64,000 nucleotides of DNA from Profundibacterium mesophilum KAUST100406-0324 (lineage in GTDB: Bacteria > Pseudomonadota > Alphaproteobacteria > Rhodobacterales > Rhodobacteraceae), in contig NZ_APKE01000026.1 in NCBI RefSeq assembly GCF_009835145.1, forward strand, positions 62,001-126,000. The letters are read 5' to 3'. The position numbers and the translations under genes are program-made. Below, piece after piece: positions 45,454-55,772 of the stretch (the stretch's first letter is position 1; the number at the start of each line of letters is the position of its first letter). The notes beneath the pieces were generated by a model that worked only from the letters and a program-made list of their open reading frames with translations, was not told the DNA's origin and searched no databases.

Positions 45454-46017
45454 ATGCCCAAGGTCGGAATGGAGCCTATCAGGCGCGATGCGCTGGTAAA
45501 AGCGACGATCACCGAGATCGGCCGCGCGGGCTCGCTTGACGTGACGGTCGCGCAGATCGCGCGCCGCGCCGGCATGTCGACCGCCCTTGCGCATCATTAT
45601 TTCGGCGGCAAGGACAAGCTCCTGCTGGCGGCGATGCGCCATATTCTGAGCATCTACGGCGGCGGCGTGCGCGGCAGCCTGCGCGGGCTGACGGCCCCCG
45701 AGGAGCGCCTGCGCGCGATCGTCAATGCCAGCTTTGCCCCGGTGAACTTTCGCGGCGAGGTGGTGAGCGCCTGGCTCAACTTCTACGTCCAGGCGCAGCA
45801 CTCCGCGGAGGCCAGGCGCCTTTTGTGCATCTATCAGCGCCGTCTGCGCTCGAACCTTCTGCACGATCTGCGCAAACGCACGCCCCGCGATGCCGCCGGC
45901 ATGGCCGAGACGGCCGCGGCGCTGATCGACGGGCTCTACATCCGGGCGGCGCTCGGCGAGGAGATCACCAGCGAGACCGCCGCCATGCGCGTTCTCGACG
46001 TGCTGGGGATCCGCTGA
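45454..46017 (+). CDS. betI: Choline-responsive repressor BetI
   Basis: TetR-family repressor (187 aa) of the choline genes. The HTH ([27 protein letters not shown], about 30-55) and ligand domain with [21 protein letters not shown] match BetI. Divergent from choX; betB and betA follow on the same strand. It likely represses its own operon and choX through the operator at 45395-45414. Confidence 0.95.
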   Translation: MPKVGMEPIRRDALVKATITEIGRAGSLDVTVAQIARRAGMSTALAHHYFGGKDKLLLAAMRHILSIYGGGVRGSLRGLTAPEERLRAIVNASFAPVNFRGEVVSAWLNFYVQAQHSAEARRLLCIYQRRLRSNLLHDLRKRTPRDAAGMAETAAALIDGLYIRAALGEEITSETAAMRVLDVLGIR

Positions 46018-46091
46018 TGGCATGCCGCGCTCCGATCAACCCGTCCGCCCCCACATGCCGGCCGGATCGCCGGTTTCGGGGCGAATGACCC

Positions 46092-46128
46092 TTCATTCAT
46101 CTTCGTCCCAAATACCTCTGCCGGAGGC
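46092..46128 (+). repeat. Interspersed repeat copy 2, carrying the betB ribosome-binding site
   Basis: Matches the copy at 41436-41472 (TTCATCTTCG, CCAAATACCTC, GCCGGAGGC). The GGAGG at its end lies nine bases before the betB ATG. Confidence 0.7.
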
Positions 46129-46135
46129 AACTGCC

Positions 46136-47590
46136 ATGCAAGACCCACAACCGTCCGCCAGCCATTTCATCGATGGCGCCCCCGTCGAGGACGCCGCCGG
46201 CGCGTCGATCGACTGCATCTATCCCGCGACCGGCGAGAAAATCGCGACCCTTCATGGCGCGACATCGCAGATCGTGGACCGCGCGCTGGACGCCGCGCAT
46301 CGCGCGGGGCCCGCCTGGGCCGCGATGAGCGGTACCGAGCGGGGCCGCATTTTGACCCGCGCCGCCCATATCATGCGCGAGCGCAACGCCGAGCTCTCGG
46401 AGCTGGAGACGCTCGATACCGGCAAGCCCCTGCAGGAGACGCTGGTCGCCGACGCGACCTCCGGCGCTGACGCGCTCGAATATTTCGGCGGGCTCGCTGC
46501 CAGCATCACCGGCACGCATCAGCAGCTCGGCGAGGACTGGGTCTACACGGTTCGTGAGCCGCTCGGCGTCTGCGTGGCCATCGGCGCGTGGAACTACCCG
46601 ACACAGATCGCGTGCTGGAAGGCCGCCCCGGCGCTGGCCTGCGGCAACACGGTCGTTTTCAAGCCGTCCGAGACGACACCGCTCTGCGCGCTCAAGGTCG
46701 CCGAGATCCTGAAGGAGGCCGGCCTGCCGGACGGCGTTTTCAACGTCGTGCAAGGGCATGGCGATGTCGGCGCGGCGCTGGTGGCTGACGATCGCGTCGC
46801 CAAGGTATCGCTCACCGGATCGGTGCCCACGGGCCGCAAGGTCTACGCCGCCGCCGCCGAAGGGATCAAGTCGGTCACGATGGAGCTGGGCGGCAAGTCG
46901 CCCCTCGTGGTCTTCGACGATGCCGATCTCGACAAGGCGGTGTCGGGCGCGATTCTGGGCAATTTCTACAGCTCCGGACAGATCTGCTCGAACGGCACCC
47001 GCGTCTTCGTGCAGGAGGGCATCCGCGAGGCGTTCCTGTCGCGCCTTGGCGAGCGTCTCGAGGGCGTCGTCATGGGCGATCCACTGGATCCGGAGGTCAA
47101 TTTCGGACCCATGGTCAGCGAGCGGCAGATGGAAATCGTCCTCGGCTTCATTGAGAAGGGCCGCGAGGAGGGTGCCCGGCTCGCCTCGGGGGGGGGGCGC
47201 GCGCCGCGCGAGGGCTTCTACATCGAGCCAACCGTCTTTGCCGATGTGACCGACGATATGCTGATCGCCCGCGAGGAGATCTTCGGTCCGGTGCTGTCGG
47301 TCCTCTCCTTCGCGACCGAGGAGGAGGCGCTCGCCCGGGCCAACGCGACGCCCTACGGGCTCTCCGCCGGCGTATTCACCTCCGATCTGACACGTGCCCA
47401 CCGCATGGCCAAGGGGTTCGAGGCGGGAACCTGCTTCATCAACCACTACAACGTCGCTCCCGTCGAGGCGCCCTTCGGCGGTGCCAAGGCCTCCGGCGTC
47501 GGGCGCGAGAATTCCCGCGCCGCGATCGAACATTATACCCAGCTCAAGTCGGTCTATGTCGGCATGGGCGATGTGGAGGCACCCTACTGA
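46136..47590 (+). CDS. betB: Betaine-aldehyde dehydrogenase
   Basis: NAD(P)-dependent enzyme (484 aa) oxidising betaine aldehyde to glycine betaine. The active-site Cys is in [13 protein letters not shown] and the general-base Glu in [11 protein letters not shown]; the cofactor loop [12 protein letters not shown] is typical. The start at 46136 follows GGAGG from the interspersed repeat; a longer frame to 46022 is not supported. Overlaps betA by one base (TGATG). Confidence 0.95.
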   Translation: MQDPQPSASHFIDGAPVEDAAGASIDCIYPATGEKIATLHGATSQIVDRALDAAHRAGPAWAAMSGTERGRILTRAAHIMRERNAELSELETLDTGKPLQETLVADATSGADALEYFGGLAASITGTHQQLGEDWVYTVREPLGVCVAIGAWNYPTQIACWKAAPALACGNTVVFKPSETTPLCALKVAEILKEAGLPDGVFNVVQGHGDVGAALVADDRVAKVSLTGSVPTGRKVYAAAAEGIKSVTMELGGKSPLVVFDDADLDKAVSGAILGNFYSSGQICSNGTRVFVQEGIREAFLSRLGERLEGVVMGDPLDPEVNFGPMVSERQMEIVLGFIEKGREEGARLASGGGRAPREGFYIEPTVFADVTDDMLIAREEIFGPVLSVLSFATEEEALARANATPYGLSAGVFTSDLTRAHRMAKGFEAGTCFINHYNVAPVEAPFGGAKASGVGRENSRAAIEHYTQLKSVYVGMGDVEAPY

Positions 47591-49248
47591 TGCAGGCCGA
47601 TTATATCATCGTTGGCGCCGGCAGCGCCGGTTGCGCCATGGCTTACCGCCTCTCGGAGGCCGGCGCCTCGGTCATCGTGGTCGAGCATGGCGGCAGCGAT
47701 GCGGGGCCCTTCATCAACATGCCCGGCGCGCTCAGCTTCCCGATGTCGATGCCCCGCTACGACTGGGGTTACATGTCCGAGCCGGAGGCGCATCTCGGCG
47801 GACGGCGCATGGCCTGTCCGCGCGGCAAGGTGATCGGCGGCTCCTCCTCGATCAACGGGATGGTCTACGTGCGCGGCCATGCGCGCGATTACGATAGCTG
47901 GCAGGAGATGGGCGCGGCGGGCTGGTCCTTCGCCGACGTGCTGCCCTATTTCAAGCGGCTCGAGAACTGGCACGCGAACGGGCATGGCGGCGATCCCGAA
48001 TGGCGCGGCAAGAATGGCCCGCTCCATGTCAGCCGGGGGCGCCGCGACAACCCGCTCGTGACCGCGTTCGTCGAGGCGGGCGAGCAGGCCGGCTACGGGC
48101 TGACGCATGATTACAACGGGGAGCGGCAGGAAGGCGTCGGACCCTTCGAGGCGACGATCTGGCAGGGACGCCGCTGGTCGGCGGCGAGCGCCTATCTGCG
48201 CCCGGCGCTCAAGCGGCCCAATTGCACGCTGGTCAACGGGCTGGTGGAGCGTGTCGTGATCGAGAACGGCCGTGCCACGGGGGTCGAGATCGGCCGCCGC
48301 GGGCGCAGGCAGATCCTGAGCGCGAACCGCGAAGTGATCCTCGCAGCCTCCTCGATCAATTCGCCCAAGCTGCTGATGCTGTCGGGGATCGGCCCCGCGG
48401 CGGAGTTGCGCCGTCACGGGATCGACGTCGTCGCCGACCGTGCCGGTGTCGGCCGGAACCTGCAGGACCACCTGGAGCTTTACGTCCAGATGGCCGCGAA
48501 CCAGCCGGTGTCGCTCTACAAGCACTGGTCGCCGCTGGGCAAGGCGCTGGTGGGGGCGCAATGGCTCTTGTCGCGCTCGGGGCCGGGCGCGTCGAACCAG
48601 TTCGAGAGCTGCGGCTTCATCCGCAGCGCCGCCGGGGTCGAATATCCCGACATCCAGATCCACTTCCTGCCGCTCGCGGTACGCTACGATGGCAAGATGA
48701 GCGCCGAGGGGCACGGCTACCAGGCGCATGTCGGGCCGATGCGCTCACCCTCGCGCGGCGCGGTGACGCTGAAATCCGCGCAGGCCGCCGACGCGCCCGA
48801 GATCCGCTTCAACTACATGTCCACCGACAAGGACTGGCAGGATTTCCGCAAGGCAATCCGCCTGACGCGCGAGATCTTCGGCCAGGATGCTCTCGCACAC
48901 TACACCTCGCACGAGATCCAGCCCGGTGCGCAGGCGCAGGACGATGCCGCGCTCGACGCGGTGATCCGCGAGCATGCCGAAAGCGCCTATCATCCCTGCG
49001 GGACGTGCAAGATGGGCGCCGTCGACGATGAGGGCGCGGTGGTCGATCCCGAATGCCGGGTCATCGGGGTCGAGGGGCTGCGTGTCGCCGACAGCTCGAT
49101 CTTCCCGCAGATCACCAACGGCAACCTCAATGCCCCCTCGATCATGGTGGGCGAGAAGGCGGCCGATCACATCCTCGGCAAGGGGATGCTCGCTCCCGAT
49201 GCGGCACGGCCCTGGATCCATCCCGAATGGGAGTCTGTGCAGCGCTGA
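47590..49248 (+). CDS. betA: Choline dehydrogenase
   Basis: FAD-dependent GMC oxidoreductase (552 aa) converting choline to betaine aldehyde at the inner membrane. The dinucleotide motif [14 protein letters not shown] is at residues 8-21, followed by [19 protein letters not shown] and [16 protein letters not shown], both GMC signatures; the catalytic His region is [10 protein letters not shown]. Together with BetB it makes the osmoprotectant glycine betaine. betC (choline sulfatase) is absent from the locus. Confidence 0.95.
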   Translation: MQADYIIVGAGSAGCAMAYRLSEAGASVIVVEHGGSDAGPFINMPGALSFPMSMPRYDWGYMSEPEAHLGGRRMACPRGKVIGGSSSINGMVYVRGHARDYDSWQEMGAAGWSFADVLPYFKRLENWHANGHGGDPEWRGKNGPLHVSRGRRDNPLVTAFVEAGEQAGYGLTHDYNGERQEGVGPFEATIWQGRRWSAASAYLRPALKRPNCTLVNGLVERVVIENGRATGVEIGRRGRRQILSANREVILAASSINSPKLLMLSGIGPAAELRRHGIDVVADRAGVGRNLQDHLELYVQMAANQPVSLYKHWSPLGKALVGAQWLLSRSGPGASNQFESCGFIRSAAGVEYPDIQIHFLPLAVRYDGKMSAEGHGYQAHVGPMRSPSRGAVTLKSAQAADAPEIRFNYMSTDKDWQDFRKAIRLTREIFGQDALAHYTSHEIQPGAQAQDDAALDAVIREHAESAYHPCGTCKMGAVDDEGAVVDPECRVIGVEGLRVADSSIFPQITNGNLNAPSIMVGEKAADHILGKGMLAPDAARPWIHPEWESVQR

Positions 49249-49307
49249 ACAGTCGGGCTGCATGGTCATGGCTGGTGCATGGTCATGCGGCCCGCTAGAA
49301 AGCGGGG

Positions 49308-49889
49308 ATGAACACCGCTCCCGATCTTCCGCTCGAGACCCGCTCGGGCCTGCCGGAGCCGCTTCGCGTGCTCGTGCGCGAGTTGCCGCGCGAGGGGTGG
49401 GAGAGCCATGGTAATTTCGACCAGCTCACCCGCTTCTGGCTCGACCGTCACCTGATGTTTCGTGACCTGCTTGCCAAGCTGCGCGGCGGGTCGGAGGCCT
49501 TTCTCGACGGACGGCTCGAGGCCAGGCGCCATGGTCGTGAGACCGGACGCTATGCCGGGTTCCTGCTCAACGAGTTGCACGGCCATCACCAGATCGAGGA
49601 TGTGCACTATTTCCCCAAACTCGCCGGGCTCGATCCCCGGATCGAGGCGGGCTTCGCGCTGCTGGATGCCGATCATCACGCTCTGGACGGGCATATCCAT
49701 GCGCTTGCCGGAACCACGAACGCGCTTTTGTCGGCGCTCGACAAGCCGGCCGGCGAGGATGCCGTCCGTGACGCGGCCGGCACCATGCACGAGCACCTCA
49801 CGGCCTTCGAGGGCTTCATCGACAGGCATCTGACCGATGAGGAAGAACTCGTGGTGCCGACTCTTCTGAAATTTGCACCCAAATTGTGA
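49308..49889 (+). CDS. Hemerythrin-domain protein
   Basis: A 193-aa protein with a hemerythrin HHE-type fold: NELHGHHQIEDVHYFP and DADHHALDGHIHAL supply iron ligands, with further His/Glu in MHEHLTAFEGF and HLTDEEELV. Could bind oxygen, nitric oxide or act in iron handling. It follows betA by 59 bp but belongs to a different function. Confidence 0.85.
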   Translation: MNTAPDLPLETRSGLPEPLRVLVRELPREGWESHGNFDQLTRFWLDRHLMFRDLLAKLRGGSEAFLDGRLEARRHGRETGRYAGFLLNELHGHHQIEDVHYFPKLAGLDPRIEAGFALLDADHHALDGHIHALAGTTNALLSALDKPAGEDAVRDAAGTMHEHLTAFEGFIDRHLTDEEELVVPTLLKFAPKL

Positions 49890-49912
49890 AATTGCCGCGT
49901 AGCACTGAGTAC

Positions 49913-49933
49913 GGTTAACGATTTTTTAACCGA
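49913..49933. promoter_or_regulatory. AT-rich inverted repeat before the nuclease gene
   Basis: CGGTTAA-CGATTTT-TTAACCG sits directly in front of the first possible ATG (49934). It may be an operator or the weak end of the hemerythrin transcript. Confidence 0.4.
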
Positions 49934-49960
49934 ATGCTTCTCTTGTGTATTGGTGATCGC

Positions 49961-50695
49961 ATGTCATGGGCTAAACTCCGTGACATGTTAAAACTCGTTT
50001 TCATCGCTGCGATGGGAGCTGCGCTGGCCGCGGTCTTTCTCGGCGGCACCCCCTCGCTGAGCATCTCATCGGGGACCTCATCGGCCGGCACCACGCAAGA
50101 GCTGTCGGGCAGGGTGCGTGTCGTCGATGGCGACACGATCGCAGTCGGGCAGGAAAATGTGCGCCTCCTCGGGATCGACGCGGTCGAGAAGGATCAGACC
50201 TGCCGGGCGGCCGATGGCGGCAGCTACCCATGCGGTGTCTACGTGACCGACTGGCTGCGGGCGCGGGCCGAAGGCCGGCGGGCAGTCTGCGAGGTCGAGG
50301 AGCGCGATCGCTACGGGCGTCACGTGGCGCTGTGCCGGATCGACGGCGATGACATTGCCGCCGAACTTGTCGAGGCAGGGCTTGCCACGGCCTATCGCCG
50401 CTACTCCGTGCGCTACGTTCCCGCCGAGGACCGTGCGCGCGAGAACGGGATCGGTTTCTGGGCCGGCAGTTTCGAGCCGCCATCGAGCTATCGGCGCAGC
50501 CGTATCGAGGGGGTCGAGCCGCCCGGCGCCTGCAAGATCAAGGGCAACATCTCGGCAAACGGCAAGATCTACCATGTGCCGGGCGCGCGCAGCTACGACC
50601 GCACGGGTATCAAGACCGAGGAGGGCGAGCGCTGGTTCTGCACCGAGAGCGAGGCGCGGGCGGCCGGCTGGCGCGCGGCGCGCGGCGGGTCCTGA
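49961..50695 (+). CDS. Thermonuclease-family nuclease with C-terminal Sunset-type domain
   Basis: Exported or membrane-anchored nuclease (244 aa from the chosen start). A hydrophobic segment (LKLVFIAAMGAALAAVFLGG) is followed by the SNase domain with VVDGDTIAV, VRLLGIDAVEKDQTC and ERDRYGRHVALC, the usual catalytic Arg/Glu positions. The C-terminus (CKIKGNISANGKIYHVPGA ... WFCTESEARAAGWR) is a Sunset-type domain. Starts at 49934 and 49985 are also possible; 49961 has GGTGATCGC ahead. Confidence 0.87.
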   Translation: MSWAKLRDMLKLVFIAAMGAALAAVFLGGTPSLSISSGTSSAGTTQELSGRVRVVDGDTIAVGQENVRLLGIDAVEKDQTCRAADGGSYPCGVYVTDWLRARAEGRRAVCEVEERDRYGRHVALCRIDGDDIAAELVEAGLATAYRRYSVRYVPAEDRARENGIGFWAGSFEPPSSYRRSRIEGVEPPGACKIKGNISANGKIYHVPGARSYDRTGIKTEEGERWFCTESEARAAGWRAARGGS

Positions 50696-50705
50696 TCCGC
50701 AAGGC

Positions 50706-52097
50706 TCACCGCGGGATCGTGTAGGGCAGGGTGCCGCGCTTGTGCGGATCGACCGTGATGGGGCGCTCAATCGGCGGAACCGAGCGCTGGTGGCAATGCT
50801 CGCGCTCGCAGATCCGGCAGGAAATGCCGATCGGCTCGAAAGCCTGCGCGTTCCCGGTATCCAGATCATCGCCATAGACGAGCCGCCCCGCATGGCTCAC
50901 CTCGCAGCCCAGCCCGATGGCGTAGCGCCGGGTGGGTGCGCGGAAGCTGCCACCGGGCTTGAGGACGTCGCGCGCAAGGCACAGGTAGCGCACGCCATCG
51001 GGCGTTTCGGCAAGCTGGCGCACGAAGCGGCCCGGCGTCTCGAAGGCCCGGTGAACATTCCACAGCGGACAGGCGCCGCCATAGCGTGCGAATTGCAGCC
51101 GGGTCGCCGAATGGCGCTTGGTGATCGTGCCGGCCTGATCGACCCTGACGAAGAAGAAGGGGATGCCCTTGGCGCCCGGACGCTGCAGGGTGGAGAGACG
51201 ATGCGCGACCTGCTCGATCGAGGCGCCGAAGCGCCCGGCGAGCTGTTCGAGATCGTGCCTCACCTCCCGCGCCGCATCGTGAAACGCGCCATAGGGCATC
51301 AGCGCGGCGCCCGCGAAATAGTTCGCAAGCCCGATCTTGGCGATATCGCGGGCGACATCGCTCTTGAACCGGGCGAGGTCGAGCGTGGCCTCCAGCAGGT
51401 CGCCGCGCGTCAGCAGGGCGATCTGGTGCAGCATCTGGAACCGCCGGGTCGCGGGCGACGCGCCGGCCGAAAGGGTGAGGTGCCCACTGGCCGGATCGAA
51501 GCTGCGCAGCGGCGCATCGGGCGTGATCTCCAGCGCGACGCCGTGATCGGCCAGGACCGCGCGTGCCGTCTCCTCAAGCGGGCCACGGCTGGCGAAATGC
51601 TCCGCCGCCCGGTCGACGGCATCAATGTAGTTGTCGCAGTAGTGAAAGAAGTCGCGCACCTCCTCCCAGGGAGACGGCTGAATACGGGCGCTGTCGCGTC
51701 CCAGCGCATCGTCGAGAGAGGCCAGCCGTTCCTGTCCCTGCCTGTAGGCGCGGTGCAATTCGAGAAAGGCGCGCGCGAGGGTCGGCGCGTTGGACGCGGC
51801 AAGGCGCAGATCGCCCATGGGCGGGATGTCGGCGCCGAAGACCGGGTCGGCCAGCGCCTCGCGCATGTCCGAAACCATCCGCTCCGAATCCCCCGAGGAC
51901 AGCTCGGCCACGTCGAGACCGAATTCCTGTGCCAGCGCGAGGACCACGCCCGTCGACAGGGGACGGTGATTGTTCTCCATCTGGCTCAGATAGGGCAGCG
52001 AGATGCCCAGCCGGTCAGCGAAGGCCTTCTGCGTCACCCCGACCCGCAGCCGTGTCTCGCGCAGCTTGACGCCGGCGTAATGCTTCCTGACTGCCAT
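50706..52097 (-). CDS. pccR: PccR/ScfR-type propionate-responsive regulator
   Basis: Regulator (463 aa) with an XRE HTH (VTQKAFADRLGISLPYLSQMENN, about 20-42), a long IrrE-like/fatty-acyl-sensing middle and a C-terminal CRICEREHC cysteine cluster. It matches the short-chain fatty acyl-CoA regulator group that includes PccR of Rhodobacter sphaeroides, which controls propionyl-CoA carboxylase. It lies beside pccB (with an MFS gene between) and has paired TTTGCAAA boxes in its own upstream region. Confidence 0.9.
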   Translation of the reverse strand: MAVRKHYAGVKLRETRLRVGVTQKAFADRLGISLPYLSQMENNHRPLSTGVVLALAQEFGLDVAELSSGDSERMVSDMREALADPVFGADIPPMGDLRLAASNAPTLARAFLELHRAYRQGQERLASLDDALGRDSARIQPSPWEEVRDFFHYCDNYIDAVDRAAEHFASRGPLEETARAVLADHGVALEITPDAPLRSFDPASGHLTLSAGASPATRRFQMLHQIALLTRGDLLEATLDLARFKSDVARDIAKIGLANYFAGAALMPYGAFHDAAREVRHDLEQLAGRFGASIEQVAHRLSTLQRPGAKGIPFFFVRVDQAGTITKRHSATRLQFARYGGACPLWNVHRAFETPGRFVRQLAETPDGVRYLCLARDVLKPGGSFRAPTRRYAIGLGCEVSHAGRLVYGDDLDTGNAQAFEPIGISCRICEREHCHQRSVPPIERPITVDPHKRGTLPYTIPR

Positions 52098-52134
52098 CGG
52101 CCGCTCCTCGCAGGGCGCCGAAGCGGCGCGGGGC

Positions 52135-52162
52135 TTTGCAAAGCATCTCTACCCTTTGCAAA
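52135..52162. promoter_or_regulatory. Paired TTTGCAAA boxes upstream of pccR
   Basis: Two identical palindromes, CTTTGCAAAG centred near 52138 and 52158, lie 20 bp apart, 38-65 bp before the pccR start. They fit the known PccR half-site and suggest self-regulation. Confidence 0.7.
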
Positions 52163-52181
52163 GCGCGGACCGCAAGCCGGC

Positions 52182-53396
52182 TCAGCTCTCCAGGCTGCGC
52201 TCGCGGTGAATGGTATAGAGGATCGAGAGCACCGCCAGGAGGGAGGTCGCCGCCATGATCGCGATCAACGGCAGCGCGCCCGTTCCGGGCGTCAGAAGGG
52301 CGCCCGCCAGCGCGGAGAGCGCCGCGCCGCCGCCGATCATCATCGCCCCGCCAAGCCCGCTTGCCGTTCCCGCGAGGTGCGGGCGCACCGACAGCATGCC
52401 CGAGGTCGCGTTCGGCAGCACCATTCCGTTGCCAAGCCCCACGAAGGTCATGAAGCCGAAGAAGACCCCGACGCTGCCATGCCCGGCGAGGAAGATCGCC
52501 ATGGAGACCCAGAGCCCGAATGCCGACAGGATCGCGCCCCACAGGATCATCGCGTTGATGCCGAAGCGGACCGAGTAGCGGCCGGAGATATAATTGCCGG
52601 CCATGTAGCCGATGGCCGGGGCGCCGAAATAGATGCCGAGCGCGGAGGGCGTGAGGCCGAAGACCTCGCTTCCCACGAAGGGCGCTCCGCCAAGATAGGC
52701 GAAGAAGGCGCCGCTGGCGAAGGCCGCCGCCGCGCAATAGCCCCAGAACCGCCGCGAGCGCAGGAGTTCGGGATATTCGGCAACCTGGGCGCGGAAGCTG
52801 ACGGGGCGCGCGACCATCGTCTCGCCAAGGTCGCGCCAGCAGATGTAGCCGATGATCGCCCCGAGGGCGGCCAGCGACCAGAAGCTGGCCTTCCAGCCGA
52901 AGATGCCGTCGAGCACGCCGCCGAGCGCCGGGGCCAGCATCGGCGCCACGGACATGCCCATCGTCACGTAGCCGATCATCGAGGCGGCCTGATCCTGCGG
53001 AACCATGTCGCGCACCACGGCGCGGCTGAGCACCAGGCCGCCCACGACGACGGCCTGCACCATTCGGAAGGCGAGGAAGATCTCGATATTGGGTGCGAGG
53101 ACGCAGCCGATACTGGCAAGGGTGAAGATCGCGAGGGTCCACAGAACGACGGGCCTGCGTCCGTAGCGGTCCGAGATCGGGCCGACGATCACCTGCAGGA
53201 GCGCGTTCACTCCGAGATAGAGCGCGACGCTGAGCTGCACGATCCGGTATTCCGTATCGAAATAGCGCGTCATGGAAGGCAGGGACGGCAGGAAGATGTT
53301 CATCGACAGGGCCGAGATCCCCGCGAGCAGGATCAGCGTCAGGATATGGGGCGGGGTGGCACGGTCGAGAAACCGGACGAGGGGAGGCTGGTGCAT
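52182..53396 (-). CDS. MFS efflux transporter, Bcr/CflA family
   Basis: Twelve-helix drug/H+ antiporter (404 aa). The A-motif is GPISDRYGRRPVV, and GLGNGMVLPNAT and RAVVRDM stretches are typical of Bcr/CflA exporters. Between pccR and pccB but not clearly part of their pathway; it could export an acid or a drug. Divergent from pccB, with which it shares a 210-bp control region. Confidence 0.9.
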   Translation of the reverse strand: MHQPPLVRFLDRATPPHILTLILLAGISALSMNIFLPSLPSMTRYFDTEYRIVQLSVALYLGVNALLQVIVGPISDRYGRRPVVLWTLAIFTLASIGCVLAPNIEIFLAFRMVQAVVVGGLVLSRAVVRDMVPQDQAASMIGYVTMGMSVAPMLAPALGGVLDGIFGWKASFWSLAALGAIIGYICWRDLGETMVARPVSFRAQVAEYPELLRSRRFWGYCAAAAFASGAFFAYLGGAPFVGSEVFGLTPSALGIYFGAPAIGYMAGNYISGRYSVRFGINAMILWGAILSAFGLWVSMAIFLAGHGSVGVFFGFMTFVGLGNGMVLPNATSGMLSVRPHLAGTASGLGGAMMIGGGAALSALAGALLTPGTGALPLIAIMAATSLLAVLSILYTIHRERSLES

Positions 53397-53484
53397 GGTC
53401 GCGACTTAGGCCCGGGCGCGGGACCTGTCCAGACGCCCGCGCGCACAGCGCGGGGCCGCCAGCGCACCGTCGCTGGGTAATTCG

Positions 53485-53540
53485 CAGTTTTGCATTATGC
53501 AGGCGGATCACTGCATAGAATTTGCAAAATTGCAGGTTTG
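53485..53540. promoter_or_regulatory. Candidate PccR operator region of pccB
   Basis: TTTTGCATTATGCAG (53488-53502), CTGCAT (53511-53516), TTTGCAAA (53521-53528) and TTGCAG (53530-53535) crowd into about 50 bp, roughly 70-120 bp before the pccB start. The TTTGCAAA box matches the pair before pccR; the others are weaker TGCA half-sites. Confidence 0.6.
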
Positions 53541-53606
53541 GTCTTTCCCGCGCCGAACCCGCAGACCTATCATCTGCAATCGAATGACAAACGGGAGCAA
53601 TGGGCA

Positions 53607-55139
53607 ATGACGGACATTCTCGAACAGCTCGAGCAACGACGCGCCGAGGCGCGCATGGGCGGCGGCGAGAAGCGGATTGCCGCACAGCATGCCAAGGGCA
53701 AGCTGACGGCGCGCGAACGGCTCGACGTGCTGCTCGACGAAGGCTCGTTCGAGGAGTTCGACATGTTCGTCACCCACCGCGCGACCGATTTCGGCATGGC
53801 CGAGAACAAGGTGGCCGGCGACGGCGTGGTGACCGGCTGGGGCACGATCAACGGGCGCCAGGTCTATGTCTTCAGCCAGGATTTCACCGTGCTGGGCGGA
53901 TCGCTGTCCGAAACCCATGCCAAGAAGATCTGCAAGATCATGGATATGGCGATGCAGAACGGGGCGCCGGTGATCGGGCTCAACGATTCGGGCGGCGCGC
54001 GCATCCAGGAAGGTGTGGCCAGCCTCGCCGGCTATGCCGAGGTGTTCCAGCGCAACGTCCTGGCCTCGGGCGTCGTGCCGCAGATCAGCGTCATCATGGG
54101 ACCTTGCGCGGGCGGCGCGGTCTATTCGCCGGCGATGACCGACTTCATCTTCATGGTGAAGGATAGCAGCTACATGTTCGTGACCGGCCCCGACGTGGTC
54201 AAGACGGTCACCAACGAGGTCGTCACCGCCGAGGAGCTTGGCGGCGCGAGCACCCATACCCGCAAGTCGAGCGTTGCCGACGGCGCCTTCGAGAACGACG
54301 TGGAGGCGCTGATCGAGGTGCGCAGGCTGGTCGATTTCCTGCCCGCCAGCAACCGCGCCAAGCCCCCGCTGCGGCCCTTCTTCGACGATCCCGCGCGGCT
54401 CGACGAGAGCCTCGACACGCTCATCCCCGCAAACCCCAACATGCCTTACGACATGAAGGAGCTGATCACCAAGCTCGGAGACGAGGGTGACTTCTTCGAG
54501 ATCCAGGAGGAGTTCGCCAAGAACATCCTCACCGGGTTCATCTGCCTCGAGGGCAGGGCGGTGGGCGTCGTCGCCAACCAGCCGATGGTCCTTGCAGGCT
54601 GCCTCGATATCGACAGCTCGCGCAAAGCCGCGCGTTTCGTGCGCTTCTGCGACGCCTTCGAGATCCCGATCCTGACGCTGGTCGACGTTCCGGGCTTCCT
54701 GCCGGGCACGGGCCAGGAATATGGCGGTGTCATCAAGCACGGTGCCAAGCTCCTCTTCGCCTATGGCGAGGCGACGGTGCCCAAGGTCACGGTCATCACC
54801 CGCAAGGCATATGGCGGGGCCTATGACGTGATGAGCTCCAAGCATCTGCGCGGTGATCTGAACTATGCCTGGCCCACCGCCGAGATCGCGGTGATGGGGG
54901 CCAAGGGTGCCTCGGAGATCCTCTACCGCTCCGAGCTTGGCGAGCCCGACAAGATCGCCGCGCGTGCCGCGGAATACGAGAAGAACTTCGCCAACCCCTT
55001 CAAGGCGGCGGAGCGGGGCTTCATCGACGAGGTGATCATGCCGCATTCGACGCGCAAGCGCGTCTGCCGGGCCTTCGCCTCGCTGCGGGGCAAGCAGCTC
55101 AGCAATCCCTGGAAGAAGCATGACAACATCCCCCTGTGA
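53607..55139 (+). CDS. pccB: Propionyl-CoA carboxylase beta subunit
   Basis: Carboxyltransferase subunit (510 aa) that adds CO2 from carboxybiotin to propionyl-CoA. The oxyanion-hole stretches [20 protein letters not shown] and [17 protein letters not shown] in the N-half and [18 protein letters not shown] with [15 protein letters not shown] in the C-half are intact. The start [10 protein letters not shown] at 53607 fits the family. Upstream TTTGCAAA-type boxes point to PccR control. pccA is 1.9 kb downstream on the same strand. Confidence 0.95.
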   Translation: MTDILEQLEQRRAEARMGGGEKRIAAQHAKGKLTARERLDVLLDEGSFEEFDMFVTHRATDFGMAENKVAGDGVVTGWGTINGRQVYVFSQDFTVLGGSLSETHAKKICKIMDMAMQNGAPVIGLNDSGGARIQEGVASLAGYAEVFQRNVLASGVVPQISVIMGPCAGGAVYSPAMTDFIFMVKDSSYMFVTGPDVVKTVTNEVVTAEELGGASTHTRKSSVADGAFENDVEALIEVRRLVDFLPASNRAKPPLRPFFDDPARLDESLDTLIPANPNMPYDMKELITKLGDEGDFFEIQEEFAKNILTGFICLEGRAVGVVANQPMVLAGCLDIDSSRKAARFVRFCDAFEIPILTLVDVPGFLPGTGQEYGGVIKHGAKLLFAYGEATVPKVTVITRKAYGGAYDVMSSKHLRGDLNYAWPTAEIAVMGAKGASEILYRSELGEPDKIAARAAEYEKNFANPFKAAERGFIDEVIMPHSTRKRVCRAFASLRGKQLSNPWKKHDNIPL

Positions 55140-55772
55140 CATGCCTTGCGTGATTCGCGCACCGGACCGATCGGGGCCTGAGGCCGGGACGCTCTCGGCG
55201 CGCCCGGCGGCCCTCTCGGGCTACACGGCGCGCCGCCGGCGGAGGCTTGCCGCCCCGCGCGGCGCGTCCTTGCCGCCGGCGGCCTGCGCGCTAGGGCGGG
55301 GCGGGCTCGCCGCGATCGCCACATGGTCTCTGGACGCGTGGCCGCACAATCGTTCAGGTGCGCCATCGCGAGATCGGGCAGCGGCCCCGGCAAGGCAAGC
55401 TCCCGGCCAGAAAAATCGAGGCAAGATGTTGATGACACTCAAGAATGATGAGACGCATGCGGTGATCCGCGAGGGGCACGATGCGGAATGTCCCTTCGCG
55501 GGGTGCACTGGCAGGACCGAAGAACGCGCCCGCGCGTCCCGTTCCCGCACCGGGTATCGTGCCTTCGGCCCCGCACCCGCAGGCGGCCGAAAGCGCTCCG
55601 ATGATGCAAGCTCGTCACATTGCACCCAACCCGGAAAGCCTCGGTATGAAACCGAAAATCCTTGCGTTATGGTTCGCACGGGCTACTTGCATGAAGCCTG
55701 TATAACGAACGAGGGGCAAGGGTCCGGTCAGGTCCGGGGAACCACCCTTCCCATTGGCAGTAGGAGACTAGG
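55140..55772. other. Long non-coding gap after pccB
   Basis: About 630 bp without a convincing gene. An open frame around ATG 55427 (MLMTLKNDET...) runs into compositionally random sequence. The last 150 bp are AT-richer, with a TATAAC at 55701-55706 that could be the -10 of the next small gene, but no good -35 is seen. Confidence 0.5.

Noticed and set aside
55221-55679. 152-codon minus-strand frame after pccB
   Set aside because: No domain, no ribosome-binding site, arginine/serine-rich shadow-like sequence.
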